64,000 nucleotides of DNA. It comes from Manduca sexta. Taxonomy: Eukaryota > Arthropoda > Insecta > Lepidoptera > Sphingidae. A model generated the notes under the pieces. That model did no database searches and was not told the origin of the DNA. It saw nothing but the letters and a program-made list of their open reading frames with translations. Position numbers and translations under genes: made by a program. The stretch spans positions 62,001-126,000 of the forward strand of contig NC_051142.1 of NCBI RefSeq assembly GCF_014839805.1, in the 5' to 3' direction. Shown one piece after another: positions 37,501-50,700 of the stretch (the first letter of the stretch is position 1; each line of letters starts with the position of its first letter).

Positions 37501-40500
37501 CTATTTTAATTTTTTTTTTACTACGTATAACAATGTTTGTTCGCCATATCAGCGCGGCGTGTACTGAGTAGCGAATTACTGAAGTTACATAAACACTAGC
37601 CAGTTCGCGGCAGATAACAACGGAGCGTGAATAAACGTTGCGTTCGCCGTGACGCGGGCCGCTCCCGACCCATTCAAATGTTTAGAATTTTAAACCATAT
37701 AAGATGTATTGCCTTCTTGTGAGAAAAACATCCGCTGTTTAATATTTATGTCCATTTATAAGACAATGGGAGCTTACTGAAGCGGATCGTGTGCCGCAGT
37801 TAAAATCTCAAGGTTGTGGTCGTACGCCACATATGAAATTATAATATGAAACCCAGCATTTATTTTCAGATATTAATATTCCATTACTGTCGAAGATTCC
37901 CTAGATTGTAAACGATTATGAATTATACTCATAAAAATTTAAAATTAATCGAGAACCAATGAAGAAACATAAAAACAACGAAAAAGGATGTCTAAATCGA
38001 TATTTAAAGAAACAAATGAGCCATGAACTGTATCATATTAGTGCGAGGTCATTACGTTTCAGTAATATAGACGACACGCGCGTCGATACACAGACTGTCG
38101 TGTAAAAGTTTTAATATAAAATATTTTATTTGTGTATACGAACTTTAACTTTTTCGTAGGATAGCTTTCAAGGTTTGACAATTTTTATTTAAAACCAGCT
38201 ATGTAATAGTATCCAATATAATTATTACCTTACTAAAATACTCGCCATCGCGCCTGTGCCAAAGAGTTTATAGTCAGCCAGTGTAAGTTTAGTTAAAGAA
38301 TGCAACCTTTTTCATTGATCTATTTAACATTATATTTGAATAGCACAGTACTTTTCAGATGCAAGTGCGCATCACTATGTCTGGATAAACAAAAACGGTT
38401 AAGCCAAACAGAAACTAAACAGAAGCGAATTGGATAATTACAAATAAATACCTGGACATCTATAAATATACCTACTTAATGATATAAGTAACAAGCCTAA
38501 CTTACGATTTTACTCATAAGAACAACAAACATACTTATCTTCTGCGGCCATATTTTTGTTATACATACCTATAGTTGTTTAAGGAGGCGGGGCCTAAATT
38601 ATTTACTAAACAAAAACACTTATATTTTTTTATTCAGCATTTTTCTTTTAGTATTAACGCAGTAAACCCTTCCACCAAACTGTCATTGTATATAAAGTAA
38701 TGTTACAGCAACTCACGTTTAACAAATAGAAAACTGTGAATAGCATTACCGTACTGCGCCGCCACGTATTGTGTAACTCTAATTGAATGTCAAGTACGCA
38801 TTATCGCTTGCATTTATTGATAACGTATTAATCTTTCGATTGCGCTGTGATTAGTTTTTTAAATTTATGTATTAACTGTAACATATATAATATCATCCAT
38901 GTATTCTATACTGTCTCACTGCTAGGCACAGGCTTCGCTAGAGGAGTTACGCCTTATTCCACCAGACTTTGGCAGACTTTTTATACCCTCAAAATTTTTA
39001 TATAAAACTTCTCAGGTATTCAAGTTTTTTATGTTGTTCTCCTTCAGTATTCACAACATTCATATAACTTTACAAAAGGCACAGGAACGTGCCCTTAGGA
39101 TTTGAACATGCGGACATTCGTATCGGACGTAGTGTGGGTTGTAAATAGACAATCAACCGGTAATAAAATTAGATAGTTTACGAATGACGACTTATAATTA
39201 CAAGACATGTTTGTGGTACCCAAGACTGTCTGGCTGTAACTGTAGTATCTAGATGATATATTTTTCAATTAGCGTATACCTGCGATACTTTTCATGAACA
39301 AGGGTAATACAGTCATTACTAAAGTCTGTACATCAAATCAAAATATCTATCATAAAACTTTAATTTTAACTGTTATCTAAACCGCGGTCACAATTATTTT
39401 AATAAACATAGATAATGAGAAAGATAAATGTCCGTTTCCAACACGGTATTTGGTTAGGAATTATTATTGTAGAACAAATGCGCAAGGACGCGCTCTAATG
39501 TCGTCACATCGTTTGCCCCCAATTGGACGGCAACATTATACACTATAGACTGTCTAGTTATTAACATTACGCACTCTTAATAAAATAATGACCCATTGTA
39601 AAATTGCCAATTTGTGGAAATCGTCAAACAACCAATTTCTGTTAGCGACCTTTTAATTTTTTCCCTTTTATTTTCATGCTATAGGTTTAATTTTTTATCC
39701 ATCTTTAATAAGCTCAATTTTATAGCACCTTCAAAAAGAAAAGGTAGCAAACAATAATTAGTTTTCCGACGACTGCCACAAATTGTTAATTTTGTAATGG
39801 ATGATTGTTTTATTAAGAGTGCGAGTAATTAGTAAGGTACATTACGAAATGGACTGTTCTTTTTTTTAAATTTTATTGTGGCGCGGCGAAGTAGCTTCAC
39901 TGCACCTGATGTTAAGCGACGTGAAACCCAAAAATAGGGGACCGGCCTATGCTTGATTTTGTCCATTATTCTATATATAATGGTTAAAAATATGAAAAAG
40001 AAGTACTCCTGCGAAAACTGCATAAAAATTGGTTAAAAAATGAGCGAGTAATTCATATTTAAAATATTGTAATGTGCAGAAGTGGGCGCGATGTGGGGAT
40101 ATCGCTTCATCTCTTTCTTTCGCACGCGTCGTAATTCCCGATGACGTCACATGTGGATATTTCGTCTCTTTTCTGTTTCTTGTTAATTACCCCTTCCACC
40201 GAAATTCAAAGACTTATAACTTGTTGATTTTTTACCGGATTTTAAAAATTCCTTCCGTGTTATAATTTATATTATGTAAATATTTGATAAAAGTAAAGAA
40301 CGAAAATGAGTCCGGTACCCTATTGTGCCAACCGACCAAAAATACAAGCATCCCCGGACGATCGGCACAGTCATGCTGGCCTGCATAATTGCTTCTTCAC
40401 ACTCCGTTTGAAGGACCCCAAGTTATAGGAAGGAGGGATTATTCGTGTTACACATGTTTGTAAACACTGTACAAAGTGACAAAACGAATGTGCGCCCTAT

Positions 40501-43500
40501 ACATCGTCTCTTGTCTGTAGTGACGAACGCGCATGCGCCAAACACATCTGTCAATATCCACGTGACTGCTAGGAATAACCATTTATACTTTTCTGATGGA
40601 TACGCACTTCACATTCAGACAGTATTGATATCAAGTTGATGTGACATTTTCAGTAACGACAATTATTAAGCACGCGATAATATGTTTAAAACTACATATA
40701 CTTTCTACTTTCGATACCCTTTTTCGTTAAATGAATCAGAAATAATAAAAAGCCCTAGTGACTGATGATTCGAAGCACTTGAGATTACGTACTTTAGATT
40801 AGAAATCATAAGATGTATTTTAGGTATCAACATTGACCTGCTTATGAGGCTGATGCTTCAACCTCCGATATTCAATGGACCCTAAGTCCTTTATTACGAA
40901 GAGCAATGAATACTCACTGAAAAAACACTAACATCGTCTCATAGGTCGCGCGTTAATATTATATTGAATCTAACAAAACATCAATGGCATCTATTGTGTG
41001 CAAAACATACCTTGTTGTTAGAGTTGAGGAGAGTGAGGACGTCACCTCTCTTCATAGACACCTCGCGCGGCGACTTCTCAGCGTAGTCGTACAGAGCGAC
41101 CACGCACTCCTTGCCTGACACGTCCACCACTGGAGATTCTTGTTGCTATGGAAAAACGTGTACTTTAGACATCGAAGTACACCATAGGGAAGCTGGTAGA
41201 TTACCAAGATAATAATATTCATATTTTTATTTCACTTAAAATTTTATATTATAGATCTTTTTTTCAAATAATTTATTTTCATATTTCTACTACATTGACA
41301 ACCCTATTGACAGCAACATTCCAATTCCTTCTACTAACAAACTCACCCTGCAAGCGTTAGCCTGCTCCCTGAGCGACTTGATGGTGTTTCCGAACGCCTC
41401 CAGATCAGACAGCAGCGCCTCGTGCTTCTTGAGCAGAGCTTCGGAGGAGTCCTCGTCCTTGCCGTAGTCTTGTGTGTTCGCCATGGGTTCCTTCTCGCGC
41501 ATCCATGATTCGGCCTCGTTGGCGTCCGCGAAGTATTGCTGAGCTTGCAGCGAGTCTTCCAGGTCTTGTTTGCGCTGTTGGGGGGAAAATGGTTAATGCT
41601 GATAGTACATATCCATTATAATATCGAATATCAATTATAGTAATCATATAAAAACTGAGATTTTCAATGAAATTATTTATCTAAACACGTTGATCCGGCT
41701 TGAAGGACCAATTTTTTTTTTCATATTTTACATTTATAACTCTGATAAAGATTATAACTACAGTAACCTAATGAGACGAGAAGTACTTGATACACCTCTA
41801 TTTCATACGTCTATTAACTCTTCTTGGGTCCTCTCAATGTGACATTGACATTTACGTGTGTCGCGGGAATATAACCTTATATACTACATAATAAGGTTGT
41901 TTTTCCCTGACATGCGTAATGTCACGCGTAATGTCATGTGGCTGTCGGGCTCACCGGCAAGCCAAGAGCGGACACACGGGTTAATTTCAGATAGCAAATA
42001 CTGCAATATCATTTTATATCAACATCCGAATACTACGTAGTACAGAGTACCAGTACTACACAAGTAGTGTGTTTACCTGCAGCGCCTTCTCCTGCAGCTG
42101 CGTCCACTGGTTGTGCAGTTGCTGCAGGCGCGTGGCGATGTCGTCGGCGGCGAAGTGTCCGGCGTCCCGCAGCGCGGCGCCGGCCGCACGCACCGCCTCC
42201 ACGCGCGCCTCGTGCTGCGCCATCTCACCCATCACCGCCTGGTGCTTCTTCATCAGGTTCTGCACGCCGATCAGGTCACGGCCTGGCACGACATATGAGT
42301 CTTAATAAGTATGTCAGAGTTTTAGGAGGAGCTTGTGTCACTACTAAAAGTACACAATGATGTGCGACTACATTATGGTGTTAAGCTTTCATCAAACAGC
42401 GCACGGGGCGTGGCTGCGACGCGACGCTGGCCTTTGACTCTATGAGATTTCAAACGTCGGGTACGATGGCTATGTGACATAACCTATATAAACTAGTACT
42501 CTACAACTTTTCACATCCTGCCCCATACGCTGTTTGACCAAAACTTAAAACAAACAGTAAGTACAATAATATAATTGTGAAAAAAAAAAAACAGATGATA
42601 TTATAAACCTGGGATTAAAAACTTTTAAAAACAAAAAAAAAAACTTGCCAATTTAATGTTTGATCTTTTAATAGGAGTTTAAAATCAATCCTTGACTTAC
42701 CTCTATTGGTGGAGGCGATGATAGGCTCTTTCTCGCGGATCCAGGCGGCTTCGTCGTCCAGATCGCGGAACAGCTGCTGCGCCTGCAGTGAATCCAGCAA
42801 GCGTCGCTTGCGGATCGCCATCGGTTTGTCCAGCGCGGCGTATCGGGCCACCAGAGCATCCTGGTTTGACAAAAAAATAAAATATCTCGAATATTTACTA
42901 ATACTTTCACATTTATTTTAAGCTAAACCGTTGACCATCAAGTTTCATTCCGTACATCACATTTACGTACAACGTAATACGCACTGTTACTGCAGTAAGA
43001 TTTATGAATATCGGAATTCAAGTTTCTTTTGAGTATATTAAAACTCAATTTCATTATTCGACATGCACGCCAATTTTACACCATATCATCATTTGGCTGC
43101 AACGCAATCTAGACAGTATACGTACCCGCTTGGCCTTGATGTTGTCTGCGTCGAAGTGGTCGCGCTCGATGAACTGCTCGGCCTGCGTGCGGATGGCGTC
43201 GATGCGCTCGGCGTGCGAGCTCACGTCCGCCTCCAGCAGCGCGTGCTTCTTCTGCAGGTTCTGCACGCTCGTCAGGTCCTGCGACCGGGGAATACATTGT
43301 AACTGCTGGGATACACCAGACGACGCAGTAACATAATATGTGCCTTATAAATCCAAGCAAAAATGTATTATTCATATTTGGACTGTCGAATTAAAAACCC
43401 TAAGATCTAAAATTATGAAATACACTTTGTGCGTATAAATAATATTGTATGTTCAAATTTAAATGACTTTCTCACCTTGCCATAATCCTCGCTGAGCAGC

Positions 43501-46500
43501 TGACCCTCGACTTCGGAGAGCCACAACTCGATATCCTCAACGGCGCGGTTGAATTGCTGCTGCTGAGCAGCCTCCTGAAGGTTGCTGCCCTTCAGCTCCG
43601 AGGCTAACACGAGCTTCTCCCATAGACCGGCCAGCTCGGTCAGGCGTGCGTCGATTTGCGCTAAAGATATATCAACAGGTAGTAGACAAAGCTTCATATT
43701 AAGTGAACACTAGATAAACCACCACTGTAGAGGATTTGTGTTTGTGCTATCAATATTTTTTGAAAAAGTTTATAACAATGAGTTTTATTTGTGGGTCTCT
43801 GGAAAATCTCACCTACATACACTACATAGTCTCTGCAAAATGACAGAAAAAAATCGTTCTTCCGTCCCCACACTGAAAAGGGGAAGATGCAAGTGAAAGA
43901 AGTAAGAAGCGGTACTCACGTTTAGCGAAGTGTTCGGCCTGCAGCAGCCTGTTACCGACGGTGGTGATCTCGTCCACGCGCGGCTTGTTCGCCTGCAGCT
44001 CCTGCTCGAAGTTCTGGTGTTTTTGCACCTTGCCGTTCAGGTTGGTCGGATCCAAATACGAGTCGTCCGTCGCGAACTTCAGTTTCTCGTTTATCCAGCC
44101 TGGTGGAATCCATGTTAGATAGTGTGAAAAATTGTGGTTAATGGGCAAAGTGATATATAAAATAAGATAACTAGTACAATGTTTTGTTTTTAGCTATCAG
44201 AGCTCTGTTTGTGGATATCAACTAAAAGAAGAAGAAATTAGTGCATTATAATATTTATACATAGTAAACAACTAGACTGCTCACAAACAGAACTTTGAAT
44301 CACTAAATTAACCATGAGCCAGGGACATAGCTAGTGTAGCCATAGATGGTGCAGTGCATCCTGAACCATGATTAATTAACCTTTAATATTTTGTTTCCAC
44401 TCCTCATTGTTACACGCAGAGCGAGGCAGCACATTTTAGTTTTTACATTTGGCCCCTTGCTTACCTAGCTATGCCACTGCCTTGAGCTAATTAGAAGTAA
44501 AAAGAAGCACAAGCAATAACAGCGATCAGTTTTGCTATAATTAACATAAATGGAAGTATTGTAATGTAGCAGTCTCGTTCGTCCCACTGCGCAAGAGTGC
44601 CGCAGCGGGTCGCGCGGGATTGCGTTTCTCTAGCATTCTGATTTACCGCCACGTTATAACACTATGGCGGCTTCAAAGAATGCAATATGCAAAGTTTTAA
44701 GTCTATAAAAACTTACTGTGGAACACTTTGTATAATTTGTTGTTTAAACTTGTAAATAGTGTAGAGCTGTTAACAGCTTGAAGTTTATCAAGAGAGTGCC
44801 TTTGCCACAGTCAATGACTGATTGGTTGACTACACTTGTAACAACAGCTAATGAATTTTTTTATAATTTTACTGACCCTTGGTCTCGTCGCAGTCACGTT
44901 CGTATTGTTGGTACTTGTAGGCGTCTTCAAGGAGAGCGCGGCGTTGGTTGGATTTCTCGAGCAGGGCAGCGCGGCGTTCCAGTAACTATCACAAAAAATA
45001 TATATTATGTTATACTATAGAGATAGATATAATTATATCGTAAAACAAATAAAGCATTAGAGAGTTTAATTCTTATTTTAATGCCTTTACTAGCGACTGC
45101 TATTGTTTTAATCTTACATAGTAGGGTTTTCTTAATACAATTTCAAACAGGCTAAATAAGATACGATTTAAATAAATATTAATATTATATCACCTTTTAT
45201 ACTAAGACTACAATAAGGGTGATATAATATTATTTTTTTTTTTAAATTCACTATTACTTGTAACACAATAATCAGCTTACCATTTCACGTCTCTGCGCGA
45301 CATCGTCGGCGGCGTAGTGCTGTCCCTCGATGAGCTTAGTGGCGAACTCGTCTAGCGCCTTGATCTTCTCTTCTTGCGCGGCGAGCGACTTCTCGAAGTC
45401 TTCGTGTTTCTTCAACAACGCCTCTACGGAGTCGAGAGAGTCGCCCACATCCTCGTTGGCGAGGAAAGCCTATGGAACAGTAATCGGTTTATTTTATTAA
45501 TTTAATATGGTTTATCATTTTGCTTCATAGGTTTAGACGCGATATCACTCTTCATTAAAATGATTAGCTGTTTTAGGTATGAATATTATATCCAGCATAA
45601 TACATTACCTCCTGCTTGTGCATCCATGCGTCGGCCTGCTCGGTGTCGCGGTAGAAGAGCTGCAGGTCCATGCACTGCAGGTAGAGCACGCGGCGCTGGT
45701 CCCAGAGCTGGTGCAGCGCGTCGGTGTCGCGCTGCAGCGCGTCGAGCGCGGCCGACACCTCGGCGGAGGCGCGGTGGCCGCTCGCCACCAGCGCCTGCCC
45801 CGCCGCCGCGCACGACCGGATCACGTCCGAACGCGCGTCCATCTCGCCCTGTACACAACAAACATTGCTTTACTAAACTCTTTTAAAAAAAAAAACTGTA
45901 TTTTTAAGTATTCTTTTTAGGGTCACAAATCGTCTGCCTATTTAGAACTTACGAGTTACGACGATGGACTTGTACGAATACACGTCTACGAATGTACGAG
46001 CATTAGAATTATTGAATTTTGTTAAACAATGATATATTAACTTAAATACTATTCATAGGATTCAATCACCTAAACATTAAGTACAGGTATACTGAACTGT
46101 CCACGATAGTGTCAAGAGCCATGGTTACCTTATGCTCTTGGTGTCTCTCGAGCAGCGCCTCAGCCCCGGGCACGTCCTTGGCGAGGTCGTCGGCTGCGAT
46201 GAGCGCGCGGATGTCGCTCATCCACGACACCAGGTCGCGGTAGTCGGCCAGGAACCGGTGCAGTGCGCTGGAGTTCTCTAGTTCCGAACGGCGCTCCTGC
46301 AAATGGATATACGTTACTGACACGCTTCGTAAAATACATTTAAAAAAATCATATAGTAACTGTTTGTAACTTTATCAACAAAATTTTCAATTCAAAACAG
46401 TTTCAATTGGGTAGGGTATTGTTAAATATGTAATTATTTCATGCAAACTTGTTGACAGTTATAAACATACTGATATCTTTATTCTGACAGATCTAAACAT

Positions 46501-47714
46501 GGCAGTCATATATATAACAGGTATAAATAACTTAGTTGCGTTGCGTATATCTAATGACAGAGACCATAACACTGAATCTGCCTAAAGAATTGCATTGATT
46601 TGTGGGTCATGACCAACAATGATCACTTATCATAAACTCCTACCTTCCTTCCTTCCTTTTAGAAAATTACTGATTCCTACTGACTGGACTGGACATCTCA
46701 AATAATCCTGTATGGATTTCGTATCGCCTTACCTTGGCCTTGTGCACGAGCTTCTGCCAGGCGTTGGTGATCTCGTCGCGCTTGGCATGTATGGCGGGCG
46801 CGTGATCGGCGTGGATGGCGGCCAGGCGCGCCGCCTCGCCGTCCAGGGTCGACACCTTGTCCTCCAGCGCCGCCAGGTCACGCTCCACACCCTCGTGCTT
46901 GCGCTGTGAGAAAAACGTTTTAACGTTAACTTATATTGTTTAACCTTGCTGTCGAATTGACCATTGAAAGTAGTTCCATTATAACTTTAGATATAGTAAC
47001 ACCAGAAAAAATATCCAAGTTCGACTAATAAATAAAATCTCTTTTTGCTTTGAAATTATTCCTTAGAGAGCACTGGTTAATAAAATTATATTTGTGAACC
47101 GAAAATGAATAAATCATCACAAACAAATTTAATACAAATCTCTCGTAAGAACCACCTCTCCATACCTGCAGGGTCTGTACGGTGGCGAGGTCGCGTCCGT
47201 AGTCGTCGGAGCCGAGCACGACGTCCTTCTCGGAGATCCAGGCGATGGTCTCGTCCGCGTCGCGGTTGAACCGCTGGATCTCGTGCGCGCCGAACAGACG
47301 CTCCTGACGCATCAGCGCCATCTGACGGAGACGCTGCCACGCCTCGTTCAGCTCCTGTTTGATATTAAATAAGTATTAAGTTATTTCTAAGACACATTTG
47401 TGCTAGAGTTCTGCAGGATACCGTGGCAAATATGTAAAGTTACTATAGCATTCTGCTCCACTTGGAGTTATGCTTTTTATATCACTACATAAGCAAACCA
47501 AGTAAAATAGAACAATTAGTTCGCCCCACATATTATATATGCACTTTCACGATCATATACGCGCAATAATCAACTTACAACACAAGTCTGCAAGGGAAAT
47601 TGTATACTCACATCCTTCCTCTTGACGATTGTCTCGCGCTCTGGATGTCCCTCGAGCACGAGCCGCTCGGCGAGCTGGTTGACCTCGGTGACGCGGTACT
47701 CCTGCGCGGCCATG

Positions 47715-47746
<32 letters not shown>

Positions 47747-50700
47747 CACTTCCACGTGCTCCAGGTCCGAGCCGAACTCGTCCGCGCACACGAACGTTTC
47801 CTGTGTACATAAATAAAAAATAGTATGCATATATCTAAATGACTTTTAAAAAGTTAAGATATTACATATTCTTCAGTAAAATAAAATCATAATTTAAAAA
47901 GAAACTTATTTTGATCAATTTTAACCCTATTACAAACATACTCAGGTTCATATAAATTGATCTGTGAAGGTTGTTGTCATAAAACATTTGAAAAAAATAA
48001 TTATATATAACCCTGAAAAACTATAAACTCACTGACCTTATCATGAATCCAGAACATAACTTCATCGCAGTGACGCAAGAACTGCACCAGCACGAGCGCC
48101 TGCTGCAGCTTCATGCCCTTCTCGGCGAGCCGCGACAGCAGCAGCTCCCACAGTCGGTGCAGCTCCTCCAGCCGGCGGCGGATGGTCTCCGACGCGAAGT
48201 GTCCCGCGGAGATCATCTCGCTGCCGGTGTTGTCCAGGACTACGATGGCGTTGGAGTGCGCCGCCACTTCCGCTTCGAAGGCTTGGTGTTTTTGGATCTT
48301 GGCCTATGATTAACACAAATTAATCAGTAAAAAGTTTCGAGTTTTTTTAGTAACTTCGTAAGCGGATGATTTGTCGCCAAATTAATTGATAATAGTTATT
48401 GGCTATGTCAAAGTAAAAATATCAAAATTTAAAGATCATAATAATAACATTATCAGTGCGATATATATTGATTGAATGCCACAGGATATTTTTAGTGGAT
48501 TCTGAAATAAAAAAATCATACAAGATCAGAATTCGAAATATTTAAAAATGATTTTGATCTATGTTCGAGCCTAAATTTCAGTACCATCGATAAACAACCA
48601 ATAAAAAAGTTATCTTAAAACATGTTCATTAAGGTACAAATTTACTCGTAAAGCATAAAAACGACTCAAATTTATAATACACGATAAAATAAAACACTTA
48701 TAAACTATTTATAATGTTGTCTCATTATAAAAACAACTGATGCCATCATCGCTTAGCGACTATGAGTAATCTAAGTTATGAAAATTACATTATGAACGCA
48801 TATACGTAACTCAGTAAACTACTGTTGCTTCTTTTGTGTCGTCAACAGAGATAATATCTAAATAGCTATAGTATATATTTGGACAATTAATAGAATTTTT
48901 AACTATTTGGTAGTTTTCATCAAATAATAAAATATATCGTAGAAATTATTTCAGCTGGTAATACAAATCTTTCATCTATCTAACATCTTGCTTAGTAATA
49001 TAGTGAATACTTTTTTAAATCTCTGCTAATTTATAATTTATTCTTTACACAACTCCACAGTAAAGTGGGATACATGAAAGAACAGAAAGGGAACATCAGT
49101 CTGAATGGCGTTAAGCGCTGACCTGCAAGTTGGTGGGATCTTTGTAGCTCTCATCGCTGGCGGCCTGCAGCTTCTCCTGGATCCAGGACTCGAGCTCATC
49201 AGCGTCGCGCTTGAAGTACTGGAAGCGGCGCGAGTCCTCGAGCTTCTCACGCTTGGCGCGAGCCTCCTGCTTGAACTCTTCATAGCGGTTCAACACCTAA
49301 GGATCAAACATTAAATCATTTCAAGCTGTTTTTAAATCATGGATATTCTAATTATTTACTCTAACGATAACAAAAGTAATAGAATAATACTTTTTCAAAG
49401 TAAGCTGCCAACGCACCGTTAAAACGAAACGTTTGGTAATATAAAGATAAAAATAGATAAACGCGAAGCAATTTCTAGAAAACCATCTTGGTACTTCATA
49501 GTAATAAGTTATACTTCATAAGTTCATAAAAAAATATAATAGTCAAAGTATTGACGTAAGTATTTCGTTTTATTATAAATACAATACATTGTTTTTACTT
49601 TAGAAACACATTCACACAAAGTAATGAAATCCATAGATTCTAATAATTCCTGATGCAAAAACATACATAGATTCCATCTCACACCGTATCTGCATACTGA
49701 ATCCTTGCTATATTTTAAGCGATAATACGCAATCCGGATGACAAAGGCAACCAAAAATTCTAAAGAAAAACTATGACTACGGATAAAATAATGTCCATTC
49801 TTATCTTCGCGGCCATTTTGACTTGTAGCCGCTAATCATAGCATGTTAACAAAAGCAAATTAAGACGTAAAGAATTTTTGTAACGAGTAAATGTGAAACT
49901 CCCTGCTGTGCTGGGTATATTAGTTTCTGCCATTACAATAATAATAATATCGGCCCTGTATTATATACTTGCCCACTGCTGAGCACGGGCCTCCTCTACT
50001 ACTGAGAGGGATTAGGCCTTAGTCCACCACGCTGGCCTAGTGCGGATTGGTAGACTTCACACACCTTCGAAATTCCTATGGAGAATTTCTCAGATGTGCA
50101 GGTTTCCTCACGATGTTTTCCTTCACCGTTAAAGCGAACGATAAATTCACAAAGAATACACACATGATTTTTTAGAAAAGTCAGAGGTGTGTGCCCTTGG
50201 GATTTGAACCTGCGGACATTCGCCTCGGCAGTCCGTTCCACACCCAACTAGGCTATCGTCGCATTTAAAATTTTTGCCATTACAAATTTATATTGCTTAC
50301 AGTGGCAAAATTTTCCGAAATGGATCCCGACACAACATATAGGTACTAATATGCATAAATACTGTTTGAAAATCGTTCTAATGATAATTAGATTCTACAT
50401 AAAAGGAAGCCGGCAGGAATCGGGTCATATGGAAGCTTCGCCACTGATTGCTGGTCATGTAACATCCTGCATTTACAGACCTACCGAACACTTATGGAAG
50501 AGCGTATATAAATAGAATCATAAATAGTAGCTATATAAAACACTGCCTCGTTGGCGTAGTTGTATTAAAGTACGACTGTGCTGTTGAGGATTCGGGTTCG
50601 ATCCCCGGGTCGGGAAAATGATATTGGGTGTATCTATTCATAACACAAGTATAGAATTCGTGCATGATATGGTAATAGGCCCGCTCCCTATCACATCATG

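Larger units (their letters stand above)
34639..41010. other. Alpha-spectrin intron 17, 6.4 kb, rich in mobile-element remnants
   Basis: The intron divides the SH3 coding sequence. It contains a MITE (35700-35862), a decayed SINE (38910-39150), a second MITE (39570-39823) and a TE-like fragment near 39870-40020. The rest is AT-rich, with no exon seen on either strand. A CpG-richer patch lies near 37540-37670, without a visible promoter motif. Confidence 0.65.

Noticed and set aside
50194..50263. tRNA gene
   Set aside because: Box A and box B are present, but no acceptor stem or anticodon arm forms, and the sequence continues as a SINE body.
50543..50615. Second tRNA gene
   Set aside because: Same reason: promoter boxes without a foldable cloverleaf, followed by a SINE body.
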